64,000 nucleotides of DNA from Paenibacillus sp. JCM 10914 (lineage in GTDB: Bacteria > Bacillota > Bacilli > Paenibacillales > Paenibacillaceae): positions 326,696-390,695 of the forward strand of contig NZ_BAZR01000003.1 of assembly GCF_001315105.1 (NCBI RefSeq). Direction: 5' to 3'. Below are positions 37,007-45,307 of the stretch, piece after piece. The notes beneath the pieces were generated by a model that saw only the letters and a program-made list of their open reading frames with translations, did not search any database and was not told where the DNA came from. The translations under genes were made by a program, and so were the position numbers. The stretch's first letter is position 1. The number at the start of each line of letters is the position of its first letter.

Positions 37007-38026
37007 ATGAATAAAGTGAGAGTCGGCATTATCGGCGCCGGCCGAATCGGCAAAATTCATGCCGACAACTTAATCAGGCATCCTCAAGCAGAAGTGGTTG
37101 CCATCAGCGATTTATTTGCAAACCCGAGTCTGGAGTCTTGGGCGCACCAACGAGGTATTCTTAACGTAACAAGGGACAGCGGTGAGATACTCAGCCGTAA
37201 CGACATCGACGCGGTGTACATCTGTTCATCGACGGATTCACACGTAGAACTCATTAAGATAGCAGCCGGACAGGGGAAGCATATTTTTTGCGAGAAGCCG
37301 CTCAGCATGGATATCGAACAGACGCAGGAGGCTATCGCAGCGGTAAACCGAGCGGGTGTACAGCTGCAGGTTGGATTCAATCGTCGCTTCGACCATAACT
37401 TCAAGCGAGTGCGGGAGCATGTACAGACAGGCGCAATCGGCGATACGCACGTGATCAAGATTACTTCGCGCGATCCCGGACCGCCGCCAGCGTCGTATAT
37501 CGAGGTGTCCGGCGGTATTTTCATGGATATGATGATCCACGATTTCGACATGGCAAGGTTTCTAACAGGCAGTGAAGTAGAAGAAGTATATGCGCAGGGC
37601 AGCGTGTTAATCGATCCCGTGTTTGCCGCGTACGGCGATGTGGATACGTCTGTCGTGACGCTTCGCTTCGCGAACGGGGCGCTCGGTGTGATCGATTGCA
37701 GTCGCAAAGCGGTTTACGGTTACGATCAGCGTGTCGAAGTGTTCGGCTCCAAAGGCTCCGCATCAGCTGCCAACGACTTTCCGAGTACGGCCGCACTATG
37801 CACGGAGGAAGGCGTGATCAGCGATAAGCCGCTGCACTTTTTCCTGGAGCGGTATCAAGCGGCTTATGTGGAGGAAACTCAGAGGTTCATCCATTGCTTG
37901 CTGAACGGAGAACCTGTACCTGTGAACGGACTGGACGGCTGGCAGGCAGAGCGAATAGCCCGTGCTGCTAAGCTATCATTGCAAGAGGGACGGCCAGTGA
38001 AGCTGCCTCCTATCGGCAGCGGCTAG
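37007..38026 (+). CDS. iolG: Inositol 2-dehydrogenase, Gfo/Idh/MocA family
   Basis: A 339-residue NAD-dependent oxidoreductase that would oxidise myo-inositol to 2-keto-myo-inositol, the first pathway step. The Rossmann motif VGIIGAGRIGKIHADN is at the N-terminus, followed by EKPLSMD (catalytic-lysine motif) and the GGIFMDMMIHDFDMARF segment of inositol dehydrogenases. The ATG at 37007 follows GAGAGGCGG; earlier in-frame codons lack a ribosome-binding site. Operon position between iolA and iolB fits IolG, although the family is broad and a related scyllo-inositol activity cannot be excluded. Confidence 0.9.
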   Translation: MNKVRVGIIGAGRIGKIHADNLIRHPQAEVVAISDLFANPSLESWAHQRGILNVTRDSGEILSRNDIDAVYICSSTDSHVELIKIAAGQGKHIFCEKPLSMDIEQTQEAIAAVNRAGVQLQVGFNRRFDHNFKRVREHVQTGAIGDTHVIKITSRDPGPPPASYIEVSGGIFMDMMIHDFDMARFLTGSEVEEVYAQGSVLIDPVFAAYGDVDTSVVTLRFANGALGVIDCSRKAVYGYDQRVEVFGSKGSASAANDFPSTAALCTEEGVISDKPLHFFLERYQAAYVEETQRFIHCLLNGEPVPVNGLDGWQAERIARAAKLSLQEGRPVKLPPIGSG

Positions 38027-38041
38027 AAAGGGTGGTAACAC

Positions 38042-38851
38042 ATGAAGAATCTTATTGTAAGCCCAGTTAAATCGGCAGACTGCGGAGTGCCTGTCATCTC
38101 GGTAACGCCGGAGTCTGCTGGTTGGACCTACGTCGGCTTCGAAGTATATCTTCTGCAAGCTGGCGAGTCACTAAGTCAGCTAACCGAAGACCAAGAGGTG
38201 TGTCTAGTTCTTCTAAGCGGCATAGCCGATGTAACGACGGCTGACGGAAGCTGGAGCGAGATCGGGCAGCGCATGAGTGTATTCGAGCAGACGCCGCCGT
38301 ATTCCATCTATGTGCCCAGCGAGAACCAATACGAGGTGAATGCATTAACGGATCTGGAATTGGCCGTTTGCAAAGCACCGGGTGACGGAAACCACGCTTC
38401 CCGGCTTATCGCCCCAGGTGATGTAGGCGTCGAAACGAGGGGAGCAGGGGTCACACAGCGACAGATTCATAATATTTTGCCGGAAGATCAACCTGCCGAC
38501 AGCTTGCTCGTTGTCGAAGTCTTCACGCCGCAGGGGCATTGGTCCAGCTACCCGCCGCATAAGCATGATCGGGACCAATTGCCTGAAGAATCGCTTCTGG
38601 AAGAAACGTATTATTACCGCGTACAGCCCGAGCAGGGATTTGCTGTGCAGCGTGTGTATACGGATGATCGGGAGATTGACGAGACGCTGTCCGTTAGGAA
38701 CGGCGAGGCGGTGCTTGTGCCCAAAGGCTATCATCCTGTATCGGCACCCCCGGGCTACCATGTCTATTATTTGAATGTCATGGCCGGGCCGAGACGCGCA
38801 TGGAAGTTCTGTAACGACCCGGACCATGCATGGATCGTCAAGCCGGTCTAA
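38042..38851 (+). CDS. iolB: 5-deoxy-glucuronate isomerase
   Basis: A 269-residue double cupin that isomerises 5-deoxy-D-glucuronate to 5-dehydro-2-deoxy-D-gluconate. HWSSYPPHKHDRDQLPEESLLEETYYYR holds the metal-binding His and Glu residues of the KduI/IolB family, and VPKGYHPVSAPPGYHVYYLNVMAGP is the conserved second cupin strand. Its length is normal. The ATG lies 15 bp after iolG and follows AAAGGGTGG. It is the last enzyme of the operon before the regulator. Confidence 0.95.
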   Translation: MKNLIVSPVKSADCGVPVISVTPESAGWTYVGFEVYLLQAGESLSQLTEDQEVCLVLLSGIADVTTADGSWSEIGQRMSVFEQTPPYSIYVPSENQYEVNALTDLELAVCKAPGDGNHASRLIAPGDVGVETRGAGVTQRQIHNILPEDQPADSLLVVEVFTPQGHWSSYPPHKHDRDQLPEESLLEETYYYRVQPEQGFAVQRVYTDDREIDETLSVRNGEAVLVPKGYHPVSAPPGYHVYYLNVMAGPRRAWKFCNDPDHAWIVKPV

Positions 38852-38971
38852 GACAAGTCCATCCTTCACAGCGGATACCGTGTTGCAAAGTCAACGGAAT
38901 CAGCGGATAATTACATCATAAGGGAAGTCCAGGTTAATCCCTTAACTATCCGGAATTGATGGGGTTTGTCT

Positions 38972-39976
38972 ATGAAATCAACAACAATATATGATGTGGC
39001 TAAAGAAGCGGGCGTATCCATCGCTACCGTATCCAACGCCATAAACGGTAAAGGCAAAGTCAGTAAGAAGAGGAAAGATGAAATCTTCAAGGTGATGGAG
39101 CGGCTGAAATATCAGCCTAGCGTCATCGCTTCAGCATTAATGGGAAAGAAGACGTATACCATCGGACTGCTCATACCTGATGTATCCAACCCCTTCTTTG
39201 CGGAAATTGCCAGAACAGTGGAAGACTTGGCGCACTCCGAAGGGTATAGCGTGATCGTCTGCAGCACGGATAACCGCGATGAGCGCGTGGAGAAGTACAT
39301 CAGGCTGTTGGAGCAGAAAAATGTGGACGGTATCTTAATCGGTACCGGCATGGAGAATAGCGAGATATTGGCGCAATTGGCGGAAAAGGATCTCGCCATC
39401 GTCATGATCGCAAGGGAAGCTTCGTCTATTGCGGTGCACAGTGTCGTTACTAATGATTTTCGGGGTGGGACGCTTGCGGCGGAGCATTTGCTGGGCCATG
39501 GACACACTCGGATGGCCGTGTTGGCGGAGGATATGAGAGTGACGAGTAGTCTGGAACGGGTGCGTGGGTTCCGATTCGGCCTTTTCGAGGCGGGGATTAC
39601 GCTCGGCGAGGAACACATCGAAACTTGCGGATCAGGCATTAAAGATGGGAAACGGGCAACGGTGGAGCTGCTTCGGTCCAAGGATCGTCCGACGGCGATC
39701 TTTTGCTGTAACGATCTGCTTGCCATCGGCGCGCTTCAAGCCGCTAAGGAAGCTGGTGTTCGCGTGCCGGAGGATCTGTCGGTAGTCGGATTTGACGATA
39801 CGATTTTGTCTACGGTTACGAATCCTTCGCTGACGACGATTTCCCAGCCGATGGATCAGATGGCTCAATTGGCCTTTAATCTGCTGATGAACCCACCGGA
39901 AAGCAGTGAGATCAAGCAGCGGATCATCATGCAGCCGGAGCTGGTTATTAGGGAATCGACCGGCACTCTCCAATAG
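38972..39976 (+). CDS. LacI family regulator, probable repressor of the inositol operon
   Basis: A 334-residue LacI/GalR-type repressor. The helix-turn-helix is TIYDVAKEAGVSIATVSNAING; its ATVS recognition residues are like those of CcpA and PurR, which read AANCGNTT half sites. The hinge (YQPSVIASALMGKKTYTIGLL) and a periplasmic-binding sugar domain follow (IPDVSNPFFAEIARTVE, ICCNDLLAIGALQAAKE-like). I choose the ATG at 38972, after GGGG with seven bases of spacing. Its position after iolB and the AAGCGCTT palindromes at 31574, 31633 and 40909 suggest it controls the inositol operon, replacing the DeoR-type IolR of Bacillus subtilis. Confidence 0.88.
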   Translation: MKSTTIYDVAKEAGVSIATVSNAINGKGKVSKKRKDEIFKVMERLKYQPSVIASALMGKKTYTIGLLIPDVSNPFFAEIARTVEDLAHSEGYSVIVCSTDNRDERVEKYIRLLEQKNVDGILIGTGMENSEILAQLAEKDLAIVMIAREASSIAVHSVVTNDFRGGTLAAEHLLGHGHTRMAVLAEDMRVTSSLERVRGFRFGLFEAGITLGEEHIETCGSGIKDGKRATVELLRSKDRPTAIFCCNDLLAIGALQAAKEAGVRVPEDLSVVGFDDTILSTVTNPSLTTISQPMDQMAQLAFNLLMNPPESSEIKQRIIMQPELVIRESTGTLQ

Positions 39977-40009
39977 TGGAATTTCTAATGAATAGGGAGA
40001 TGAAAAACC

Positions 40010-40546
40010 ATGGATGAGAAGAAACTGATCGTTTTTTTGGATAGCGGGGATACACTGGTCGACGAATCGTCGGAGATCCGGGATGAAGATGGAATCGTGG
40101 TGAGTGCGGACCTCATCCCGGGTGCCGCCGAAATGGTAAGTACGTTGCATAGGCTTGGTTATACGCTTGCGCTTGTAGCGGACGGGGACGCACAATCCTT
40201 CAAAAATGTGTTTAATCAACACGGTTTGCACGATTATTTCGATGCGTTAATTATATCCGAACAGATTAAAGCGACTAAGCCAAGTCCGCGGATGTTTAAA
40301 GCGGCGATCGGTGCTCTGGATTTGTCCGATGCGGATTTCGCGAGAACGGTTATGGTCGGCAACAATTTAAGCAGGGACATCAAAGGCGCGAACGCATTGG
40401 GTATAACAAGCGTCTTTCTAAGCTGGACGACACGTTATCCTCATAAACCGGCAGACGAATCCGAAAGTCCGGTTTACACCATTGCAGAACCGATGCAGCT
40501 CGTCGAGCTGGTTGGTCGGTTAAATGCGGAGCTGGAACTCGTATAG
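40010..40546 (+). CDS. HAD family hydrolase
   Basis: A 178-residue haloacid dehalogenase-like hydrolase. Motif I is FLDSGDTLVDE (nucleophile Asp; the DxGDT form is common in this subgroup), motif II is ALVADGDAQS, motif III includes KATKPSPRMF and motif IV is VMVGNNLSRDIKGANALG. A reduced cap region lies after motif I. It probably dephosphorylates a small sugar phosphate. It follows the regulator by 34 bp with AGGGAGATG as ribosome-binding site and is the last gene before the terminator at 40607, so a role in inositol or related sugar metabolism is likely, but the substrate is unknown. Confidence 0.88.
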   Translation: MDEKKLIVFLDSGDTLVDESSEIRDEDGIVVSADLIPGAAEMVSTLHRLGYTLALVADGDAQSFKNVFNQHGLHDYFDALIISEQIKATKPSPRMFKAAIGALDLSDADFARTVMVGNNLSRDIKGANALGITSVFLSWTTRYPHKPADESESPVYTIAEPMQLVELVGRLNAELELV

Positions 40547-40606
40547 CCCGTTTCGTTACCTATATAGACGCTTCATAACGGAACGACTGTCTTCTCCATC
40601 ATGATC

Positions 40607-40640
40607 AGACCTTTCGGCTAGAATGCCGGAGGGTCTTTTA
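40607..40640 (+). terminator. Terminator of the inositol operon
   Basis: AGACCTTTCGGC and GCCGGAGGGTCT pair with a short internal mismatch, followed by TTTTATTTG. It lies 60 bp after the HAD gene. Confidence 0.75.
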
Positions 40641-40798
40641 TTTGATCCATGACAACCGAATAGTAATGTGCAGCACGTCCTTGAATAAGAGAGCGCATGA
40701 AAGTTTACGGAATACCATCATTTTTTTAATACGTACATAACACAGATATTCTATGATGAAGATAGGTCGAACATTTAAGAAACCGATGGGCACATTCT

Positions 40799-40812
40799 TT
40801 AAACCGGTTTAA
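40799..40812. promoter_or_regulatory. LacI-type operator O1, TTAAACCGGTTTAA
   Basis: This is a perfect 14-bp palindrome 51 bp before the -35 box of the predicted Opp promoter. The same sequence recurs at 40999 and, with one change, at 40933. Confidence 0.65.
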
Positions 40813-40862
40813 GTAAGAGCAGGGCAGTACATAATATTTTATTCAAGTTTGTGAAATAGTTG

Positions 40863-40891
40863 TTGCAGAAGGAAGATAAGCCATGTATTAT
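40863..40891 (+). promoter_or_regulatory. Probable SigA-type promoter of the Opp-type operon
   Basis: TTGCAG (40863-40868) and TATTAT (40886-40891) are 17 bp apart, giving a start near 40898 and a 200-base leader before the binding-protein gene. Confidence 0.6.
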
Positions 40892-40893
40892 CA

Positions 40894-40908
40894 AATAAAG
40901 CGTTTTCA
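40894..40908. promoter_or_regulatory. CcpA cre-like site at the Opp operon start
   Basis: AATAAAGCGTTTTCA matches WTGNAANCGNWWNCA except at two positions and overlaps the predicted transcription start. Confidence 0.4.
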
Positions 40909-40920
40909 TTAAGCGCTTAA
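40909..40920. promoter_or_regulatory. LacI-type operator, AAGCGCTT palindrome 3
   Basis: TTAAGCGCTTAA is a perfect 12-bp palindrome just after the predicted start. It has the same core and upstream flank as the first site at the inositol promoter, linking the two operons. Confidence 0.6.
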
Positions 40921-40932
40921 CCTGATAATTTG

Positions 40933-40946
40933 TTAAATCGGTTTAA
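40933..40946. promoter_or_regulatory. LacI-type operator O2, TTAAATCGGTTTAA
   Basis: This differs from the perfect palindromes at 40799 and 40999 by one base (T for C). It lies 42 bp after the predicted -10 box. Confidence 0.55.
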
Positions 40947-40961
40947 TTCATTGAAACAACA

Positions 40962-40997
40962 CACGGGTTCAAATTGAGAATATTATTGTAACCCGTG
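40962..40997. repeat. Inverted repeat CACGGGTT / AACCCGTG
   Basis: Perfect 8-bp arms (40962-40969 and 40990-40997) flank a 20-base AT-rich spacer and lie between operators O2 and O3. It may be a further binding site or a leader hairpin. Confidence 0.5.
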
Positions 40998-40998
40998 A

Positions 40999-41012
40999 TT
41001 AAACCGGTTTAA
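40999..41012. promoter_or_regulatory. LacI-type operator O3, TTAAACCGGTTTAA
   Basis: Perfect 14-bp palindrome in the leader, 85 bp before the binding-protein start. Binding here would block elongation, and pairing with O1 could loop the promoter. Confidence 0.65.
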
Positions 41013-41096
41013 CAACCGAGGAGGTGATGGTTACGTCGCAGGACAAAGCAGCCAGATTTGCAGAAGTACGTAATTACAATTTTGGAGGGGTTAATT

Positions 41097-43046
41097 TTGA
41101 AGGGATCCAAGCTATTGCTCATTCTAGTTCTTCTCATCTCCGTTATCGTGTCAGGCTGCACCAAGTCGGGACAGGACAAGCCCGAGGACAATCCAAATGA
41201 TACACCGGACGTAACCGTGGTTGACGATGGAGCGAAGGAAGCGCCGATGCTGGCCAAACAGGTAAGCGAAGGTGCACTTCCGCCGCTTGAGGAGCGTCTG
41301 CCGAAGAAAGAGGATATCATGATTGAACCTGTCGTCGAAGAGATCGGTCAGTTCGGCGGCGATTGGACCATGCCCTGGACGGGCGTTCCCGACAAATGGG
41401 GCATAGGTCAGCCGACAGAAGAAGCGCTGTTCCGCTTCAACAAAGAGGGGAACAAGGTGGAACCGAACGTTGCGAAAAGCTACGAGGTCAATGCAGATTC
41501 AACCGAATTCACGATCCATCTTCGTGAAGGGATGAAATGGTCGGACGGCATGCCGTTCACAGCTGACGATGTTCTGTTCTATTGGGAACACATGCTGACC
41601 AAGGAAACGTTCGGCAAGAAGATTTACGACGCATACTACTCGGTCGATCCCGTAACGGGCGACAGAGCACTTGCCGAGGTAAATAAAGTGGACGACTATA
41701 CCTTTACGGTAACCCATAAATACCCTAGCGTCCTGTTTCTCGAACGCGTAGCGATTGACAACAAATGGTTTTTTGCACCGGCGCATTTTCATAAAACAAT
41801 ACTTCCCGAGTTCGTTGGAGATGCTAAAACGCTTGAAATTACGAAAGAATGGGGCTACGAAGACCCGAAAGTATTCCTAATGGAGACTGGCTATACGGAT
41901 TGGTTACATTACCAAATTCCAACGCTCCGCGCATGGATGCCGACCAATGACCCGAACGGCGATCAATTCGTCATGGCCCGCAATCCGTACTACTGGAAAA
42001 CGGATGCCGAGGGCAAACAGCTTCCTTATATGGATCGAATCGTAGCTACGAAAATCCAGGACCCTAGCCAGAAGACGCTCGGTACGCTAGCGGGCGACTA
42101 TAATCTTGTTATCTTCGACGCCAAAGAATTCGTCGTTCTAAAGGAAAATGAGAAAAAAGGCGATTACCGCATCATTCCATGGACGCAGCCTGCATGGTCG
42201 AGTGCCGGCGTTCAGTTGAACCAGACGACGGAGGATCCGAATCTGCGCAAGCTGTTCCAAGACGCGCGTTTCAGGGAAGCGCTTTCAATTGGGGTGGATC
42301 GCGGGCAGGTCTCCGAGATCGTCTCCAACGGATTGGCCGAACCGATTCAGGCTGCGGTGCCAGAAGGGGTCCAGGGCTTTCAAGAAGGCTGGGCTGAGCA
42401 ATGGGCCGAATTCAATCCGGAACGCGCTAATCAGCTCCTGGACGAGCTTGGTCTCACGAAGAGGGATAAAGACAATTTCCGAATGAATGCGGACGGCACC
42501 GACTTGACACTCACCATTATCGAGTCAACGACGGATACGGGCCCATTCCTTGAATTGCTCAAGAAATACTATGAGGACTTAGGTCTGAAAACGAACGTAA
42601 AGATCGTTGACGGCGGCACGCACTTTGACATGAAGTACGCCAATAAAATACCGATGACAACGGAGAACATTTCAGTCGTCAACGTGGCATTTCGTCCGGA
42701 TGCGCTCGTGCCACTCCGCGTCTTAACGCCTTGGTTCGGCCATTATGGGCTGCATTCACAATCCGGCGGTAAAGAAGGCGTGGAGCCTGAAGGCGATGTC
42801 GCGAAAATCATGGAGATATGGAACCGACTCAAAGCTAGTAATTCGTTTGACGAAATCAATGAACTTGGCAACGAAATCGTGAAGATTCATCAGAAGAACC
42901 AATGGGTCATCGGGTATGCGGGTCCTACACCTGTACTCGTCACAGCCTCTAACAGCATACGCAATATTCCGAACGACCGCATCTGGTCCGATGAATACCG
43001 TTCACTCGGTCATGCACATCCGGCCCAATTCTTTATCAAGAAATAG
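41097..43046 (+). CDS. Opp-type ABC transporter solute-binding lipoprotein
   Basis: A 649-residue family 5 extracellular solute-binding protein. The signal peptide ends in VSGC, a lipobox, so it is lipid-anchored. The family region includes EPNVAKSYEVNADSTEFTIHLREGMKWSDGMPFTADDVLFYWEHML and, later, DARFREALSIGVDRGQVSEIV. Family 5 proteins bind peptides, nickel or, in several bacteria, oligosaccharides; with LacI-type control and sugar genes on both sides a carbohydrate or inositol-containing ligand is likely (inference). The TTG at 41097 follows GGAGGGG; the frame is open further upstream but has no better start. Confidence 0.92.
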   Translation: MKGSKLLLILVLLISVIVSGCTKSGQDKPEDNPNDTPDVTVVDDGAKEAPMLAKQVSEGALPPLEERLPKKEDIMIEPVVEEIGQFGGDWTMPWTGVPDKWGIGQPTEEALFRFNKEGNKVEPNVAKSYEVNADSTEFTIHLREGMKWSDGMPFTADDVLFYWEHMLTKETFGKKIYDAYYSVDPVTGDRALAEVNKVDDYTFTVTHKYPSVLFLERVAIDNKWFFAPAHFHKTILPEFVGDAKTLEITKEWGYEDPKVFLMETGYTDWLHYQIPTLRAWMPTNDPNGDQFVMARNPYYWKTDAEGKQLPYMDRIVATKIQDPSQKTLGTLAGDYNLVIFDAKEFVVLKENEKKGDYRIIPWTQPAWSSAGVQLNQTTEDPNLRKLFQDARFREALSIGVDRGQVSEIVSNGLAEPIQAAVPEGVQGFQEGWAEQWAEFNPERANQLLDELGLTKRDKDNFRMNADGTDLTLTIIESTTDTGPFLELLKKYYEDLGLKTNVKIVDGGTHFDMKYANKIPMTTENISVVNVAFRPDALVPLRVLTPWFGHYGLHSQSGGKEGVEPEGDVAKIMEIWNRLKASNSFDEINELGNEIVKIHQKNQWVIGYAGPTPVLVTASNSIRNIPNDRIWSDEYRSLGHAHPAQFFIKK

Positions 43047-43139
43047 GCGACAGTTTCAAGAGAGGCGATTAGCGGGAATCGAGGTTCCCGCTAATGCCTC
43101 CTTTCACGATTCAAGCGGTTTGCAGAGGAGAGGAAATAG

Positions 43140-44138
43140 ATGCTTCAATACATTATCAAGCGCATTATCCTGGCCATACCCGTTGTCTTCATAATCTCCT
43201 TTATCGTCTTCTACATCATCCAGTTGCCGCCAGGCGATTATGTTTCGTCCTATTCAGCGAAGATGTCGGCATCCGGCGACATCATGACGCAAGCGGAAAT
43301 GGACGAAATGCGGGCAAATCTCGGACTTGACCGTCCTGTGTACGAGCAATATTACGTATGGATGAAAAAGATTTTACTTCACGGGGATTTCGGTTTTTCG
43401 TTTAACTATAACAAGCCGGTTCTGGATGTTGTGCAGCAGTATATGGGATTAACGCTTGTCGTCTCCATCGTCACCATGCTGTTCCATTATGTCATCGCTA
43501 TCCCGGTCGGCATTTACACGGCTGTGAAGCAATATTCCGCGGGGGACTATTTTTTCTCCGGTTTGAGTTTTATCGGAATGGCTACACCTAACTTTCTGTT
43601 GGCGATCATTCTGATGTTTCTGTCCTATAAGTGGTTCGGAAATCCGCTGCTGGGGCTGTTCTCACCGGAATACGTCAATGCCCCATGGTCCTGGGACCGC
43701 GTAAAGGATTTAATGCAGCACATGATCATCCCGGTGATTGTCATCGGGCTGTCCGGCACAGCCGATCTGATCCGCATTATGCGTGGACAAATGTTAGACG
43801 AGCTGAACCGCCCCAATGTCGTGACGGCAAGAGCTAAGGGGCTATCGGAAATGCGGATTTTGTTCAAATACCCGACACGCGCCGCGCTCAATCCGATCGT
43901 CAGTACGTTTGGCTGGTCACTGTCGTCCATTTTTACCGGAGCGACCATTACGGCGATCGTCTTGAATCTTCCGATTCAAGGGCCAGTCATGCACAACGCC
44001 TTATTAGGGCAGGACATGTACTTGGCAGGCTCATGGCTGCTGTTCATGGCCTTGCTTACCGTGCTCGGCACACTCATATCCGACATCTTGCTGGCATGGC
44101 TTGATCCAAAAATCCGCACAGAGTTCAGGGGATCGTAA
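43140..44138 (+). CDS. Opp-type ABC transporter permease (OppB-like)
   Basis: A 332-residue inner-membrane permease of the DppB/OppB group, with LQYIIKRIILAIPVVFIISFIVFYIIQLPPGD at the N-terminus, the usual LGLDRPVYEQYYVWMKKILLHGDFGFS segment, and the coupling loop LNRPNVVTARAKGLSEMRILFKYPTRAALNPIV. Five or six membrane helices are predicted. The ATG follows GAGAGGAAATAG, 93 bp after the binding-protein gene. It pairs with the next permease. Confidence 0.94.
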   Translation: MLQYIIKRIILAIPVVFIISFIVFYIIQLPPGDYVSSYSAKMSASGDIMTQAEMDEMRANLGLDRPVYEQYYVWMKKILLHGDFGFSFNYNKPVLDVVQQYMGLTLVVSIVTMLFHYVIAIPVGIYTAVKQYSAGDYFFSGLSFIGMATPNFLLAIILMFLSYKWFGNPLLGLFSPEYVNAPWSWDRVKDLMQHMIIPVIVIGLSGTADLIRIMRGQMLDELNRPNVVTARAKGLSEMRILFKYPTRAALNPIVSTFGWSLSSIFTGATITAIVLNLPIQGPVMHNALLGQDMYLAGSWLLFMALLTVLGTLISDILLAWLDPKIRTEFRGS

Positions 44139-44141
44139 TCT

Positions 44142-45286
44142 ATGAGAACAATACCATTTCTAAAACAACCCAAGACGACAGTGACTCAGCCCCACCTAAC
44201 AAAGATGCAGATTACAGCTCGCAGTGGAAGCTAATCTACCGCAGGTTCAAGAAACATAAGCTGGCTCGGATCAGCATGTATATATTGGGCTTCCTATATT
44301 TTGTCGCCCTGTTTGCCCAGTTCATCGCGCCTTACAGTCTGCAAAGCTATGACAGCAAATATGTCAATGCTTCACCGATGGGATTACGTTTCATTGATGA
44401 GCAAGGGAAGTTCCACATTCGGCCTTTCGTGTATGAACTGAAATCCGAGCGCGACCCGGAAACGATGCGCAAAGTGTTCGTTCCGGACACGGAGCAGAAG
44501 TATGCGCTTCAATTTTTCGTCAAAGGCGAAGAATACAAATTCCTGGGCCTCATCCCATCTAACATCCATCTGTTCGGTGTGGAAGAGCCGGGGCGTCTGT
44601 TCTTACTCGGAACAGACGGCATGGGACGGGATATGTTCTCCCGGATCGTGCTCGGCAGTCAGATTTCACTCAGCATTCCGCTGGTCGGCGTAGCGATCAG
44701 CTTCGTGATCGGCCTTATCCTTGGCGGAATATCCGGCTATTTCGGCGGATGGGTGGACTCGCTTATTCAACGTATTATCGAAATCATCCGTTCATTCCCA
44801 ACCTTGCCGCTGTGGATGGCTCTATCCGCCGCCATACCGCCGCGAATTCCGGTGGTTACGATGTACTTGTATATCGTCATTATATTTGCGTTTATCGGAT
44901 GGACTGATCTTGCGCGGGTGGTTCGAGGCAAATTTATCTCGCTCAAGAACGAGGATTATGTGGTTGCGGCGAAAATCGCAGGGGTGGGCAACGCCAAAAT
45001 CATTATGAAGCATCTGCTTCCGGGATTTATCAGCTATCTCGTTGTTGCGACCACGCTGGCAGTTCCAGGCATGATTTTAGGTGAAACGGCTATGAGCTTT
45101 CTTGGACTCGGTGTTCGTTCACCAGCTACGAGCTGGGGCGTACTGCTCCAGGAAGCGCAGAAAATCGAGAATGTCGCATTGTATCCTTGGAAGCTGATCC
45201 CGCTCGGTGCGGTCGTATTGACAGTGCTGACTTACAACTTCCTTGGTGATGGCATGCGCGACGCCGCGGATCCGTACAAGAAATAA
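44142..45286 (+). CDS. Opp-type ABC transporter permease (OppC-like), probable one-base frameshift at the N-terminus
   Basis: A DppC/OppC-type permease. The conserved part has LFLLGTDGMGRDMFSRIVLGSQISLSI, the coupling loop DYVVAAKIAGVGNAKIIMKHLLPGF and GETAMSFLGLGVRSPATSWG. The longest frame starts at ATG 44276, inside the first membrane helix. Upstream in the same frame the family N-terminus DADYSSQWKLIYRRFKKHKL is present but lacks a start. Adding one A at AA 44147-44148 connects it to the ATG at 44142, which follows AGGGGAT, giving a 381-residue protein. As it stands, translation from 44276 would make a shortened permease. Confidence 0.88.
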
Positions 45287-45307
45287 TGAAGCAAGCGAGG
45301 GGATAAC

